Positions 28,446-37,873 of a stretch of 64,000 bases of DNA are shown here, one piece after another. The position numbers and the translations under genes were made by a program. The notes under the pieces are model-generated. The model searched no databases and had not been told where the DNA came from. It worked only from the letters and a program-made list of their open reading frames with translations. How positions within the stretch are numbered: position 1 is the stretch's first letter; each line of letters begins with the position of its first letter. The stretch comes from an uncultured Pseudomonadota bacterium (GTDB taxonomy: Bacteria; Pseudomonadota; Gammaproteobacteria; Burkholderiales; JALYOK01): positions 1-64,000 of the forward strand of contig CADEHE010000014.1 of the NCBI GenBank assembly GCA_902826775.1. The letters are read 5' to 3'.

Positions 28446-28928
28446 ATGGCTTCGGTTAACAAGGTGATCTTGGTCGGCAATTTGGGCCGCGACCCGGAAG
28501 TGCGTTACATGCCTGACGGCGCGGCGATCGCCAACATCAGCGTGGCGACTACCGATTCGTGGAAAGACAAGAACGGCGAGAAACAGGAGCGCACCGAGTG
28601 GCATCGCGTGGCTTTCTTCGGCAAACTCGCCGAAATCGTCGGCGAGTACTTGAAGAAGGGCAGTCAAGTTTACGTCGAGGGGCGTCTGCAAACGCGCAAG
28701 TGGCAGGATAAGGAAGGTCAGGATCGATACACCACCGAGATCGTCGCAGATCGCATGCAAATGCTCGGCGGGCGTGCCGGCATGGGTGGTGGCGACGCCG
28801 GTGATCGGGGTGCCCCGCAGTTCGACGACGCGCCGCCCAGCGGCGGCGCTCCCAGCAAAAAACCGGCTGCCGCGGGCGCGAAGTCCGGCGGTAAGTTCGA
28901 CGATTTCGAGGACGATATTCCCTTCTAG
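28446..28928 (+). CDS. ssb: Single-stranded DNA-binding protein
   Basis: A 160-residue SSB. The OB-fold covers residues 1-110 ([20 protein letters not shown], then DRMQMLGGR), followed by a Gly/Pro/Ala-rich linker and the acidic partner-binding tip DFEDDIPF. It binds single-stranded DNA as a tetramer and recruits repair and replication enzymes. A strong ribosome site (AGGAGAGAG) precedes the ATG. Placement after uvrA and the MFS gene is usual. Confidence 0.98.
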   Translation: MASVNKVILVGNLGRDPEVRYMPDGAAIANISVATTDSWKDKNGEKQERTEWHRVAFFGKLAEIVGEYLKKGSQVYVEGRLQTRKWQDKEGQDRYTTEIVADRMQMLGGRAGMGGGDAGDRGAPQFDDAPPSGGAPSKKPAAAGAKSGGKFDDFEDDIPF

Positions 28929-28951
28929 CCCCTCCAGCGTAAGGAATTCGT

Positions 28952-29479
28952 ATGACTGGCAGCAGCGCATCTCCGCAATCGGGTTTCGATGATTTAGGCG
29001 AACTCGCCGCCGTTTCCAAGCGATTCCCGCACGCAACAACGGTTCTGCAGCGTGCTTTTCCAGAACTGGGTCCGGTAGAGTTGCGGCAGTTCGCCCGCTA
29101 CGTGCATTTGTGCGTGGCGCGCGAGGGGGCGGTGCTGTTCCGTGAAGGCGATCCAGGACAGTTCATGCTGTTCGTGATCGACGGCATGGTGCAAGTGCTG
29201 AAAGGCGATCCGAACGAAGGCAATACGCTCGGGCTGCTCGATGCCGGCAAGTCGCTCGGCGAAATGGCGCTGATCGATGGCCGCCCGCGCTCAGCTACTT
29301 GCGTGGCGATGCACGATTGCGCGTTTGCGATGCTGACCGAATCGGCCCTATCTCAGCTGGTTTCCGAGCAGCCGCGCTTGGGCGTGACGATTTATCGTCA
29401 TCTAGCGCAGCACTTGAGCGGGCGGCTGCGCCGTTTGAGCGATGCTGCTGCGGAGAAGTGGGACCCGTTCGAGATGTAA
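28952..29479 (+). CDS. Stand-alone cyclic-nucleotide-binding domain protein
   Basis: A 175-residue protein whose core (about 35-150) is a Crp-like cyclic-nucleotide-binding beta-roll: EGAVLFREGDPGQFMLFVID, then GKSLGEMALIDGRPRSATCV, which is the phosphate-binding-cassette region. There is no C-terminal helix-turn-helix, so it is not a classical Crp regulator. It starts 23 bp after the ssb stop and may share its transcript. It may act as a nucleotide-sensing partner of another protein; the function is unknown. Confidence 0.85.
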   Translation: MTGSSASPQSGFDDLGELAAVSKRFPHATTVLQRAFPELGPVELRQFARYVHLCVAREGAVLFREGDPGQFMLFVIDGMVQVLKGDPNEGNTLGLLDAGKSLGEMALIDGRPRSATCVAMHDCAFAMLTESALSQLVSEQPRLGVTIYRHLAQHLSGRLRRLSDAAAEKWDPFEM

Positions 29480-29497
29480 AGCGGCTAGGCGTTGCTT

Positions 29498-30730
29498 TTA
29501 CTGCTTGGGCCAGACCGGCGGCGCCAGCGCGTCCTTGGCGGGATAGACAGTAATCGGCACGCCTTTTTGCCACTGCACGATCAATAGGCTCGCGTCCGCG
29601 CGCCGCCCGTTTTCTTCGAAGCGCAGCTTGCCGTTGCCTGGGAAGAAATTCGCCGCACCGCCGCTGAGATTCATCCGGTGCAATGCGTTCGCCACCACAC
29701 CCCGTTCGGCTTTTCCCGCCGCTTCCAGAGCGGCGGCAAAGATCAAAACATCTCCGTAGGTGGTCACGAAGTGCTGCGTCGGCCACGGCTCCTTGGTTTT
29801 TTGCTTCACTTCCGCCACGAAATCTTTCTGCGCGTTGGTGGTCCAGTTCGCCACCACCGCCATCACGCCTTCGAGCTGATCGATGTTCATGTTGTTGCGC
29901 AAATCCGGATCGAGAATCGCAGCGCCGTTGGCGATGGTGGGCAGCTTGCCGCGCCCCAGTCCGAACTCATTCATCTTTTCCAGCAATAACTTGGCGTCGG
30001 CGATCACCGTGGGCAACAAAATGAGCAGGTCCGGTTTCGCCGAGCGCACTTTTTGAATCAGCGGCGTGGCATTGGCCAGCGGCGGCGTGAAAGTTTCATC
30101 CACCACGAGCTTGAGCCCGAGTTTCGTGAGTTGTTGCTCACGCATCGGTTTGACGAACGATACCGAGGCCGCGGTGTTGTCCATCACGATGCCGATGGTT
30201 TTGGGGCGCTTGCCGGAAGCTTTCTCGGCCATTTCCATCAGTGCCGGCAAAGAGCCTTCCGCCTGCTGCACACCGGTCGCCGATGTCTGGAATACGTGCT
30301 TGAAGCCGCGCGAAGTGATCAGATCCGAGTAAGAGAAAGTCAGCACCGGCAACGCGGCCCGCTCAGTCACCTCGGTGACCGCCAGAGTGAACGAACTCAG
30401 ATAGGCGCCGGTGGCCACCACCAAATTCGGCGCATCCGCCACCATGCGCTGCGCCGCGTTCTTCGCGCGCTCCACCGAGTCGCCGGCATCGAAAACCGAC
30501 AGCTTGAGCTTCGCTCCGCCGATCGATTTGATGCCACCTTGCCGGTTGATGGTGTCGATCGCCATGTCGGCGGCCATTTTCATCACTTGGCCCTGGCGCG
30601 CATAAGGGCCCGACATCGGCGCAATCAGGCCGACTTCGATATCCTTTGCGCGCGCAGCGCCGGCAAGGCCGAGCGCCAGCGCGATGGCCAAGCGCATCCA
30701 GTTAACGGTGCGAAATACACTGCTGCTCAT
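29498..30730 (-). CDS. Branched-chain-type ABC transporter binding protein
   Basis: A 410-residue periplasmic binding protein (Leu/Ile/Val-BP-like, HAAT family). Signal peptide 1-28 ending AARA, then KDIEVGLIAPMSGPYARQGQ, a standard start. Last gene of a minus-strand ABC operon after LivH, the LivM-LivG fusion and LivF; the LivF gap is 40 bp. The ligand may be an amino acid, an aromatic acid or another small carboxylate; sequence alone does not decide it. Confidence 0.92.
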   Translation of the reverse strand: MSSSVFRTVNWMRLAIALALGLAGAARAKDIEVGLIAPMSGPYARQGQVMKMAADMAIDTINRQGGIKSIGGAKLKLSVFDAGDSVERAKNAAQRMVADAPNLVVATGAYLSSFTLAVTEVTERAALPVLTFSYSDLITSRGFKHVFQTSATGVQQAEGSLPALMEMAEKASGKRPKTIGIVMDNTAASVSFVKPMREQQLTKLGLKLVVDETFTPPLANATPLIQKVRSAKPDLLILLPTVIADAKLLLEKMNEFGLGRGKLPTIANGAAILDPDLRNNMNIDQLEGVMAVVANWTTNAQKDFVAEVKQKTKEPWPTQHFVTTYGDVLIFAAALEAAGKAERGVVANALHRMNLSGGAANFFPGNGKLRFEENGRRADASLLIVQWQKGVPITVYPAKDALAPPVWPKQ

Positions 30731-30770
30731 GGTGCTTCCTCCAATCGAGTTCGCATTATTTCGTGCATTC

Positions 30771-31478
30771 TTACATGCCTAGATACGCTGCGCGTATGCG
30801 GTCGTTGCGCTGAAGGTCAGCGTGCGTGCCCTCCAGTGCGATGCGCCCGCCTTCGAGCACATAACCGCGGTTAGCGAAGTGCAGGGCCTCTGCCACGCGC
30901 TGCTCCACCAACAGCACGGTCAAACCGCCGTTGGCGTGAATGGCGACTATGCGGTCAAAAATTTCGTCAGCAATGGTGGGCGCCAGTCCCATCGAGGGTT
31001 CGTCCAGCATGAGCAACTTAGGCGCGCTGGCAAGCCCGCGCGCGATCGCCAACATTTGCTGTTGTCCCCCGGACAGCGCGCCCGCGAGCGTCTTGGCGCG
31101 TTGCGCCAGCAGCGGAAACCAAGTATGAATCTTCTCTAAGTTCTCACGCCAGGCGGCGCGGCCAGCGGGCGTTTGCGCGCCGATTTCGAGGTTCTCGCGC
31201 ACGCTCAAGGATGCAAACACCTGCCGCCCCTCCGGCACGTGCGCAATGCCCAAGTGCGCGCGCGCCGCCGGCGCCACTGCAAGCAGATCTTCGCCTTGAA
31301 AGCGCACGCGGCCGGCAGTGGCGGCAACGGTTCCGGAAATAGTTTTGAACAGCGTTGATTTGCCGGCGCCGTTCGGTCCAACGATGGCGACGAATTCGCC
31401 CTCTCCCACGCGCAGGGTGACGTCGTGCAGCACCGGCAGCCGTCCGTAACCAGCACAGAGAGCGGCGATCTCAAGCAT
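30771..31478 (-). CDS. Branched-chain-type ABC ATPase (LivF-like)
   Basis: A 235-residue ABC ATPase of the LivF class. Walker A GPNGAGKS is at residues 34-41, signature LSGGQQQMLAIARGL, Walker B LLMLDEPSMGLAP. The ATG at 31478 overlaps the end of the permease-ATPase fusion by 8 bp, so translation is coupled. The longer open frame upstream is antisense-like and not part of the protein. Confidence 0.94.
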   Translation of the reverse strand: MLEIAALCAGYGRLPVLHDVTLRVGEGEFVAIVGPNGAGKSTLFKTISGTVAATAGRVRFQGEDLLAVAPAARAHLGIAHVPEGRQVFASLSVRENLEIGAQTPAGRAAWRENLEKIHTWFPLLAQRAKTLAGALSGGQQQMLAIARGLASAPKLLMLDEPSMGLAPTIADEIFDRIVAIHANGGLTVLLVEQRVAEALHFANRGYVLEGGRIALEGTHADLQRNDRIRAAYLGM

Positions 31479-33240
31479 TGGCGGCGCGCCACTTGCGGCC
31501 AAGGTAAGCATCGATAACGGCATCGTTGCGAGTGATGTCGGCGGGTTGTCCTTGGGTGAGTACGGCACCTTCGTTGAGTACGACAAAGCGTTGCACGAGG
31601 CGCACCATCGCTTGCATGGTGTGCTCGATGATGACGATAGTGCGGCCTTCCTCGGCGAGTTGGCGCACCAGCGCGATGACTTCCTCCACTTCGCCTGCAC
31701 CCAGTCCCGCTAACGTTTCATCAAGCAGCATAATCTTCGGCTCCCCGGCGAGGGCGCGCGCGATCTCGAGCAAACGCAATTGTTTGTTGCTTAGCTCGCC
31801 GGCCGGGCGACAAGCGTCCTCAAGCAAGCCGACGCGCGCCAGCGCTGCGTGAGCTTGCGCTTCAGCTTGGCCTGCTGAAGCTGCGCTTACGTAAGCGCCA
31901 ACGATGACGTTATCGTGCACACTCATGCGCCGGAATGGCCGCACCACTTGAAAGGTGCGGCCCATACCAAGCCGGCAAATCTCATACGGAGCGCAGCCCA
32001 CCACATCCTTGCCTTCAAGCAGCACACGGCCTTGATCCGGGCTTATGAACCCGTTTAGGAGATTGAACAGCGTGGTCTTGCCCGCGCCGTTCGGTCCGAT
32101 AATGCCGAGGATGTCACCGCGCTTAACTTCAAGGCTGACACTGCGCACCGCTTGCAGACCGCCGAATGCCTTGGAAACATTTTCCACAGTGAGGATGACG
32201 TCCCCGTCCAATAGGAGCGTCTTCGGTGGGTTGGCGTTTGCTGCCGCCGGCGCTGCAGCCGGCGCTGGAATGCGTGGGCCCCGGCGCGCTCGCATATCGC
32301 GCACCTTCCAGAAGACGCCCTCCGGTGCCAGCAGGATAACCGCGACAATTGCAACGCCGTAGACCACGCCTTGTATGCCTGGAATCACATCGCCTAACTG
32401 CGCATGCAACACCTCGCTCAACGGCACTAGCGTCACCGCGCCGATGACCGGTCCCCAAACCGTGCCGACGCCGCCGAACATGGCAACGATCAAGGCTTGC
32501 GCGGAGACCAGCATGCCGAATACCGCCGGTGGCGTCACCACCAACAGCACCACCGCATAAAAGCCGCCGGCCACCCCCGCCATGGCGCCGCTTAGTGTGA
32601 TGGCTTTCAGTTTCCACGCGATGGTGCGGATGCCCGCGGCTTCGGCGGCCGCTTCGTCTTCGCGGATGGCGACCAATGCCACGCCAAAGCGCGAGCGCTC
32701 GACCCATAGTGTGAGCAACATCGCCGCGATCAGCAGTGCCAGCGCCAGCCAAGCATGCAATCGATGATCGGCGAACTGCATGAAGGCAGCGGGCGCCTCG
32801 CGTTGCATCGGCAACGCCAGCTCTTGGTAGCCGAGCCACTCGAACACATAAAGCAGCGCGAGCGGATACGCCAGCATGGCCAAGGCAAAATAATGCCCGC
32901 GCAGGCGAAACGTCGGGATGCCTACCACCAGCCCGGCGATGCCGCCGATGATGCCGGCGCACGGAATCCCGATCCATGGGGACAGTCCCCAATGAATTTG
33001 GGCGAGGGCGACAAAATAGGCGCCCAAGCCGAAGAATGCCGCGTGCCCGAACGACACAAAGCCGCTATAACCGCTCAGCAGGTTCCACGCCAAGCCCATC
33101 ACCGCCCAGATGGGCACGACGGTGAGAATGAGTTGGTAATAAGAATGCGTGGACAGCGCAGTGAGCAGCGCATAGGCAGCGGCGAACAGCGCGATCAGCG
33201 TCAACTGCCGGCGCAGCCCTGCGCGCGCGTCTACAGACAC
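31471..33240 (-). CDS. LivM-LivG fusion: ABC permease plus ATPase
   Basis: A 589-residue fusion. Residues 1-315 are a LivM-like permease ([38 protein letters not shown]) with about ten membrane segments; after a Pro/Ala-rich linker (about 325-340) residues 345-589 form a LivG-like ATPase with Walker A GPNGAGKT near 383 and a Walker [11 protein letters not shown]. The signature reads [15 protein letters not shown] instead of the standard LSGGQ, as often seen in LivG-type subunits. It starts with GTG at 33240, overlapping the LivH TAG stop by one base. Such fusions are known but a minority arrangement. Confidence 0.93.
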   Translation of the reverse strand: MSVDARAGLRRQLTLIALFAAAYALLTALSTHSYYQLILTVVPIWAVMGLAWNLLSGYSGFVSFGHAAFFGLGAYFVALAQIHWGLSPWIGIPCAGIIGGIAGLVVGIPTFRLRGHYFALAMLAYPLALLYVFEWLGYQELALPMQREAPAAFMQFADHRLHAWLALALLIAAMLLTLWVERSRFGVALVAIREDEAAAEAAGIRTIAWKLKAITLSGAMAGVAGGFYAVVLLVVTPPAVFGMLVSAQALIVAMFGGVGTVWGPVIGAVTLVPLSEVLHAQLGDVIPGIQGVVYGVAIVAVILLAPEGVFWKVRDMRARRGPRIPAPAAAPAAANANPPKTLLLDGDVILTVENVSKAFGGLQAVRSVSLEVKRGDILGIIGPNGAGKTTLFNLLNGFISPDQGRVLLEGKDVVGCAPYEICRLGMGRTFQVVRPFRRMSVHDNVIVGAYVSAASAGQAEAQAHAALARVGLLEDACRPAGELSNKQLRLLEIARALAGEPKIMLLDETLAGLGAGEVEEVIALVRQLAEEGRTIVIIEHTMQAMVRLVQRFVVLNEGAVLTQGQPADITRNDAVIDAYLGRKWRAANA

Positions 33241-34196
33241 TAAGTTCTCCGCAGCACGCGGCCGAACAAGCCGTTCGGGCGCAGCAGAATGATGCCGAGA
33301 AAAACGACGAAGATGGCAGTGTTCTGCAGTTGATTGGGCAGGAATAGCGTGGAGAGTTGTTGCACCAGCCCGATCGTCAAACCGCCAAAAAACGCGCCTG
33401 CGACGCTGCCGAGTCCGCCGAGCACGACGCCGGCATACATGACGATCACGTATTCCAAACCTACGTAAGGTTGAAACGAAGTGCCGGAGGCGAGCAGCCC
33501 GCCGCCGATCGCGGTGATGCCCACGCCGAGTCCGAACGCCAACTGGTGCGTCTTGCCTACATCCACGCCCATATACGTGGCCGCGGCCGGATTGTCTGCC
33601 GCAGCGCGCAAGCGCTTGCCGAGCGCAGACTTGTTCATAAAGAGTACGAATGCCGCTACAACAGCCAGCGCGATGAGCGCGGACACAGTTTGCCCTTGGT
33701 TGACGAACACGGTAATGGCATCACCGTGCAGCGGGCCGATTTCCCAAGCGTTGGAGGCAAGCGGCGTGGGTATAGACACCGGCGTCGAGCCGAACAGATA
33801 CAAACCGCCGTTTTGAATGATGAGCGCCACGCCGAGCGTGAGGATCAATTGGGCATAGTGCCCTTCGGCCGCAAGGGCGCTGCCGCGCATGCCGGTCACT
33901 TTGCTGACGAGAAATTTGTGCACCAGCAGACCAGCGACGAAGATCAGCGGGCCTGCCAGCAGTGCCGCGACGTAGGGTGCGGCGGCGCCGAAAAGCGCTT
34001 GCAGCCCCAGCGCGCCGAAGGCGTAGAACGCGGCGTACATGCCGAGCATCATAAAATCGCCGTGTGCGAAATTAATCACGCGCATTACGCCGAAGATGAT
34101 GCTGAGGCCCACGCACATGAGCCCGTAAAGAATGCCGGTCAACAGTCCGGCGCAGAGTGCTTGAAGAAAATTCTCGATAAACTGCGGCGCGCTCAT
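33240..34196 (-). CDS. Branched-chain-type ABC permease (LivH-like)
   Basis: A 318-residue LivH-type inner-membrane permease with the family motif MRVINFAHGDFMMLGMY near residues 38-54 and the conserved GGLGSVAGAFFGGLTIG near the C-terminus. First gene of the ABC set; its stop overlaps the GTG of the LivM-LivG fusion. Upstream, 235 bases containing a dispersed repeat separate it from the MmgE/PrpD gene on the same strand. Confidence 0.94.
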   Translation of the reverse strand: MSAPQFIENFLQALCAGLLTGILYGLMCVGLSIIFGVMRVINFAHGDFMMLGMYAAFYAFGALGLQALFGAAAPYVAALLAGPLIFVAGLLVHKFLVSKVTGMRGSALAAEGHYAQLILTLGVALIIQNGGLYLFGSTPVSIPTPLASNAWEIGPLHGDAITVFVNQGQTVSALIALAVVAAFVLFMNKSALGKRLRAAADNPAAATYMGVDVGKTHQLAFGLGVGITAIGGGLLASGTSFQPYVGLEYVIVMYAGVVLGGLGSVAGAFFGGLTIGLVQQLSTLFLPNQLQNTAIFVVFLGIILLRPNGLFGRVLRRT

Positions 34197-34304
34197 GCGC
34201 GCCAGCCAGCGTGGGCAATGCCGTCCAAGTTTACATCCTCCCGGTTCTGGTTATGCGATCGCGCTGCCGTGCGCAGCGGCTATGGAGATTTCAAGTTCAT
34301 GAAG

Positions 34305-34400
34305 AGTCCATTTCGACCGTTTGCCCTGAGCTTGCCGAAGGGAGCGTGTCGAAGGGGGCAAGTCGAAGGGAACGGGTCGAAGCGTTTGCCCGGTTCAGCC
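34305..34400. repeat. Dispersed GTCGAAGGG-type intergenic repeat
   Basis: CCCTGAGCTTGCCGAAGGG is followed by GTCGAAGGG at 34348-34356 and 34362-34370, with a further GTCGAAGC just after. This is the widespread proteobacterial 'CCTGAGCxTGTCGAAGGG' family (whose translation gives the PFDKLRANG signature). It sits in the gap between the PrpD-like gene and the ABC operon and could act as a processing or termination structure. Confidence 0.65.
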
Positions 34401-34431
34401 CGATTCGAACGTCTCATGAAACTGAGAAACT

Positions 34432-35835
34432 TCAAGAATTCACGCCGTGACGCAGCAGAGCACCCAATGCGCCGACGTCGTTCTGCACCTGCAAGTTGTC
34501 GATAAACTGCTCGAGGCGATGCGCCTGCTCGCCGCCAAGCACGGCTGCCGCGGCGATGCGGAAGCGTTCGCGCACTTCGCCGGCGCTCGCGTTGACAACG
34601 TTCTCCAGGCGCACGCGTCGCGCCGCGGATCCGCTTTGCACGATTTCCACTTCGCCGCCCTGCAGGCCGGGGTAAGCTTGCGTCATGGTGTCGTCCACTT
34701 CCAATGTGGTCAGCGCCAGCAGCCGTTGCAGCCGCGCATCGTTCAGCAGCGTGAAATTCTCTTCGGAGACCGAGCCTAGCAAGAGCGCGGCGGCGACGTT
34801 GTATTGAATGCTCATCTTCGCTTGCAGAATGTGCGCAAACGCTCCGGCATAGTTGCAGCCGGGGTAGAGCGCACCCGCGCGCGGCACGCGGATACGAATG
34901 GCGCTGATGCGCTCGTGCACGATCGCGCTCTCGCGGGTGAGCTGCAGCGCCGCTTGGCACGGCGTCTGCGCAAAGTTACACGCCGGCACGGGCTTGTGAT
35001 AGACCTCGAGCAGCTCCGGCCGCCCGCCGAACAAAACAACTTGTGAGGCGCCCGCGCGTTTGCCCAATGCCGCGAACAGGCCGGCTTCGCCGTCTAGCGC
35101 CGTGGGAGATGCGAACGCGCCATCGGCAGCCAAGCGCACGGCGGCGAGCGCATTGCGCGCTGCAAACCCGGCTTGAAAGAACATTTCGCTGCCGCCGGTA
35201 TGCGCCCATTGGTTGAAACCCAACGTGGTGTTGGCGCCGAGGGCGATCGCGCTGGAGGTGGCTGCCACGTCCAACCCAAGCAGGCGCGCACCCGCAGCCG
35301 CCGCGGCCACCGGGCCGACGTTGCCGGTAGGGCGGTGGATGCGCGCAACTTGCGCGTCCATCAGCGCGCGCCCGACTTGGCCGCCGACTTCATATCCCAT
35401 GCACGCCGCCAAGATGAAATCGCGCCCGGTCACACGGCGATATTGCGCCAGCGCCAGCAAGACCGGCAGCACCACGATGCCCAAGTGGCTGATGCTGCCC
35501 GAGTGCATGTCTTCGCGCACTAGGCCGTGCCCCATCACCGCGTTGGCAAAAGCGGCGTCGCCATAACCGGTGAGTTGCGGCGCGCCAATGATGGCGGCGC
35601 CTTCGCCCTGCGCTGCCGCTTGTGCGAGAGCGCGCGCTTGCTTGCTCCAAGGCAAATCGCGCGCTTCAAATGCGCAGCCGATGAGATCGAACAAGCACAG
35701 CTTGGTCTTATCGATCACCTCTGCGGGCAACGCTTCCAGCGGCGTGCGGATCACAGCTTGCGCGAGCCGCATCGCCAGTGGCTCAGGCGGTTGTTGCTGC
35801 GCTGCATCGTGCCTAAGTGGTGCGATCGTGGCCAT
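34432..35835 (-). CDS. MmgE/PrpD family protein
   Basis: A 467-residue member of the MmgE/PrpD family, which includes 2-methylcitrate dehydratase, cis-aconitate decarboxylase and other lyases or isomerases acting on small carboxylates. Recognisable segments: KLCLFDLIGCAFEARD, GHGLVREDMHSGSISHLGIV, LGANTTLGFNQWAHTGGSEM and HKPVPACNFAQTPCQAA. Upstream of the branched-chain-type ABC importer on the same strand, so the imported solute may be its substrate or a precursor. No other prp gene is near, so a role in the methylcitrate cycle is unlikely. Confidence 0.88.
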   Translation of the reverse strand: MATIAPLRHDAAQQQPPEPLAMRLAQAVIRTPLEALPAEVIDKTKLCLFDLIGCAFEARDLPWSKQARALAQAAAQGEGAAIIGAPQLTGYGDAAFANAVMGHGLVREDMHSGSISHLGIVVLPVLLALAQYRRVTGRDFILAACMGYEVGGQVGRALMDAQVARIHRPTGNVGPVAAAAAGARLLGLDVAATSSAIALGANTTLGFNQWAHTGGSEMFFQAGFAARNALAAVRLAADGAFASPTALDGEAGLFAALGKRAGASQVVLFGGRPELLEVYHKPVPACNFAQTPCQAALQLTRESAIVHERISAIRIRVPRAGALYPGCNYAGAFAHILQAKMSIQYNVAAALLLGSVSEENFTLLNDARLQRLLALTTLEVDDTMTQAYPGLQGGEVEIVQSGSAARRVRLENVVNASAGEVRERFRIAAAAVLGGEQAHRLEQFIDNLQVQNDVGALGALLRHGVNS

Positions 35836-36000
35836 GCGCGTCTCCTCCCTGATGTCGGCAACATATCAGACTGGCAGGCTGGCGCATAGCCGTCATGCCA
35901 AACTCGAGTGCGCGGCCTGCCGACTTGGAGGCTCGCGAATTGGAGATGATGGAGCCATACCCAGGCAAATCGTCTTTGCGGGAAGATTTAACTGGGCGTC

Positions 36001-36030
36001 AAACAAAAAAAGCCGCCCATACGGGCGGCT
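36001..36030 (-). terminator. Rho-independent terminator
   Basis: AGCCGCCC / GGGCGGCT form an 8-bp GC stem with a short loop (36011-36030), followed on the minus strand by a T-run (36001-36010). It lies 40 bp downstream of the glycine-zipper gene, whose transcript it should end. Confidence 0.85.
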
Positions 36031-36069
36031 CGCAGTTCGACAAACTTGCAGGAGGAGTTGTCGAGGGGG

Positions 36070-36525
36070 CTAGTTCCAGCGATGGCGGCGGCGATTGTCG
36101 TCGCGCCAGTCGCGGCGGTCGTGGCGCCAATCATCGCGCCAGCGGTTGCCCTGCCAGCCGTCGTGGCAGTTGTCGTAGTCGCGGATCACAATGCGTCGAT
36201 CGACGTAGACCGGTGGCCGCGGGTAGTAGTGGTCGCGGATGATGATTTTGCTCGGGCGGCGATCGTTGTTGTAATAGCGGTCGCGGTAATCGACGTGGCG
36301 CACGTCGTGCCGGTCATAGTTGCTGCCGACTGCGGCGCCGATCGCGCCACCCAGCGCGCCGCCGACAATGGCGCCGTCGCGCCCGCCCGAGTGGTGCCCG
36401 ATCAAGGCGCCCGTGACTGCGCCCAAAGCTGCGCCTACAGCCGCTTCGCCATCACCACCGGCGCGCGCAGGCACCATGGTAAGGGCACTGGCCGCTAAGG
36501 CTATCGAAACGAAGGTCTTTCTCAT
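36070..36525 (-). CDS. Glycine-zipper exported protein
   Basis: A 151-residue exported protein. Signal peptide 1-22 (LAASALTMVPARA). Residues 25-67 are a glycine zipper (AAVGAALGAVTGALIGHHSG, GGALGGAIGAAVG), a motif that packs tightly in membranes and is common in outer-membrane-associated stress proteins. The C-terminal half is extremely rich in Arg, Asp, Tyr, His and Trp (for example NRWRDDWRHDRRDWRDDNRR), so it is probably extended and charge-patterned. Single gene with its own terminator. Function unknown. Confidence 0.85.
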   Translation of the reverse strand: MRKTFVSIALAASALTMVPARAGGDGEAAVGAALGAVTGALIGHHSGGRDGAIVGGALGGAIGAAVGSNYDRHDVRHVDYRDRYYNNDRRPSKIIIRDHYYPRPPVYVDRRIVIRDYDNCHDGWQGNRWRDDWRHDRRDWRDDNRRRHRWN

Positions 36526-36716
36526 CTCAGTTCTCCTCTCACAGATATGCTGTGTACTCGGATAACGAGACTATAAAGCGGGCAGTTGACCCTTTGCACC
36601 AGGCGCGCGCCTTGATGTTGTATCAAAATGTAATTGCGGCGCAGTGGCGAAGCGCTACTCGGCTGCAGGCCGAGGCGAAGCGTGTGCGCAGGTGCTGGCG
36701 CGGATGCTAAAGCCGC

Positions 36717-37748
36717 CTAGTCGGGCGCGACGCCGGTGACGCGTACAATCTCGATCCACTTGGCGGTTTCTGCCCGGATTAGCGCGGCGAAGTCTGCGGT
36801 GCTGCTGCCCACGCTTTCAACGCCTTGTGCCGCAAAGCGCGCCTGCACTTCTGGTTGTTCCAGCACCTTCCGGGTTTCGGCGTGGAGCCGCTCGATGACT
36901 TCAGGTGGTGTATTGGCGGGCGCGAGCAAACCGAACCATACCGTAACATCGAAGTCGGCGACACCCGCTTCTACCATGGTCGGCAGCGCGGGCAGCAACG
37001 CCAGCCGCTTGCTGCCGCTGACCGCCAGCGCGCGCAGTTTGCCGGCCTTGATGTGCCCGAGGACGTTGGGCACGTTGTCGAACATGCCTTGGATTTGGCC
37101 GCTGAGCAGATCGCGCACCGCGGGCGCGCTGCCTTTGTAGGGCACGTGTCGCAGATCGATGCGGGCGCGGTGCTTTAGTAGTTCCATGGCTAAGTGATTG
37201 GAGGAGCCGTTGCCGGCGGAACCGTAGTTGAGTTTGCCTGGCTTGGCTTTGGCGAGCGCAATCAATTCTTTGACGCTCTGCGCGGGTACCGAAGGGTGCA
37301 CGACCAAGATATTCGGCGTCGAAGCAGCGTGGATTATCGGCGCGAAATGCTTTACTGGATCGTACGACAGGCGCGCGCCGTACAAGCCTGGGTTCGCCGT
37401 GAAGGCAAAGCTGTTGATGAGCAGGGTGTAACCATCCGGTTGCGCATTCGCGACGATCTCGGTGCCGATGATGGTGCCCGCACCGGGCCGATTGTCGACG
37501 ATGACGCTTTGGCCGAGCGCGGCGGGCAGCTTGGCGGCGAGGGTGCGGCCCAGCGTGTCGTTAAAGCCGCCCGGCGGGTAGGGCACGACCAGCTTGATTG
37601 GTTGCGTCGGGTAGCGCTGGGCGCTGGCGGGCATTGCGGCGCAGAGCGCCAATAGACAAATTGGGAGTATGAGCAGAGTGGCCAGCACTATGCGACGGCC
37701 GCAACGCGGCACCCAAATGAGTGCGTAGCGAGGCCATACTCTAACCAT
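36717..37748 (-). CDS. Bug/TctC-family solute-binding protein (solitary)
   Basis: A 343-residue Bug-family periplasmic binding protein (tripartite tricarboxylate transporter receptor). Start at the ATG at 37748, giving a signal peptide that ends MPASAQ; the longer frame upstream is not convincing. Mature start RYPTQPIKLVVPYPPGG and the conserved VDNRPGAGTIIGTEIVA and GSAGNGSSNHLAMEL segments are clear. No TctA/TctB beside it, as is common in Bug-rich betaproteobacteria; it may use the TctAB pair 3 kb away. The upstream enolase-superfamily gene is on the same strand and could supply the pathway context. Confidence 0.92.
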   Translation of the reverse strand: MVRVWPRYALIWVPRCGRRIVLATLLILPICLLALCAAMPASAQRYPTQPIKLVVPYPPGGFNDTLGRTLAAKLPAALGQSVIVDNRPGAGTIIGTEIVANAQPDGYTLLINSFAFTANPGLYGARLSYDPVKHFAPIIHAASTPNILVVHPSVPAQSVKELIALAKAKPGKLNYGSAGNGSSNHLAMELLKHRARIDLRHVPYKGSAPAVRDLLSGQIQGMFDNVPNVLGHIKAGKLRALAVSGSKRLALLPALPTMVEAGVADFDVTVWFGLLAPANTPPEVIERLHAETRKVLEQPEVQARFAAQGVESVGSSTADFAALIRAETAKWIEIVRVTGVAPD

Positions 37749-37761
37749 AATACCTTCATTA

Positions 37762-37773
37762 TTCAGATCTGAA
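37762..37773. promoter_or_regulatory. Perfect 12-bp palindrome TTCAGATCTGAA
   Basis: TTCAGATCTGAA lies 14 bp upstream of the solitary Bug-protein start codon in a locally AT-rich spacer. The place suits a repressor operator. About a dozen 12-bp palindromes are expected by chance in 64 kb, so the case rests on position. Confidence 0.25.
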
Positions 37774-37873
37774 GCCATAACCATCAATATAAGGTGATGA
37801 GTATCATGACTTACTGCTCGCTTTTGATATTTCACACCATGCGTTTTACTCCTCACCTTTTACTGTTCTGCGC

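Noticed and set aside
33357-34505. Long plus-strand open frame opposite the LivH gene (382 codons)
   Set aside because: Antisense to a conserved permease, with His/Arg-rich sequence typical of shadow frames.
36001-36030. Terminator hairpin as a repeat or attachment site
   Set aside because: It is simple stem plus T-run on the minus strand directly after a gene; no second copy was noticed.
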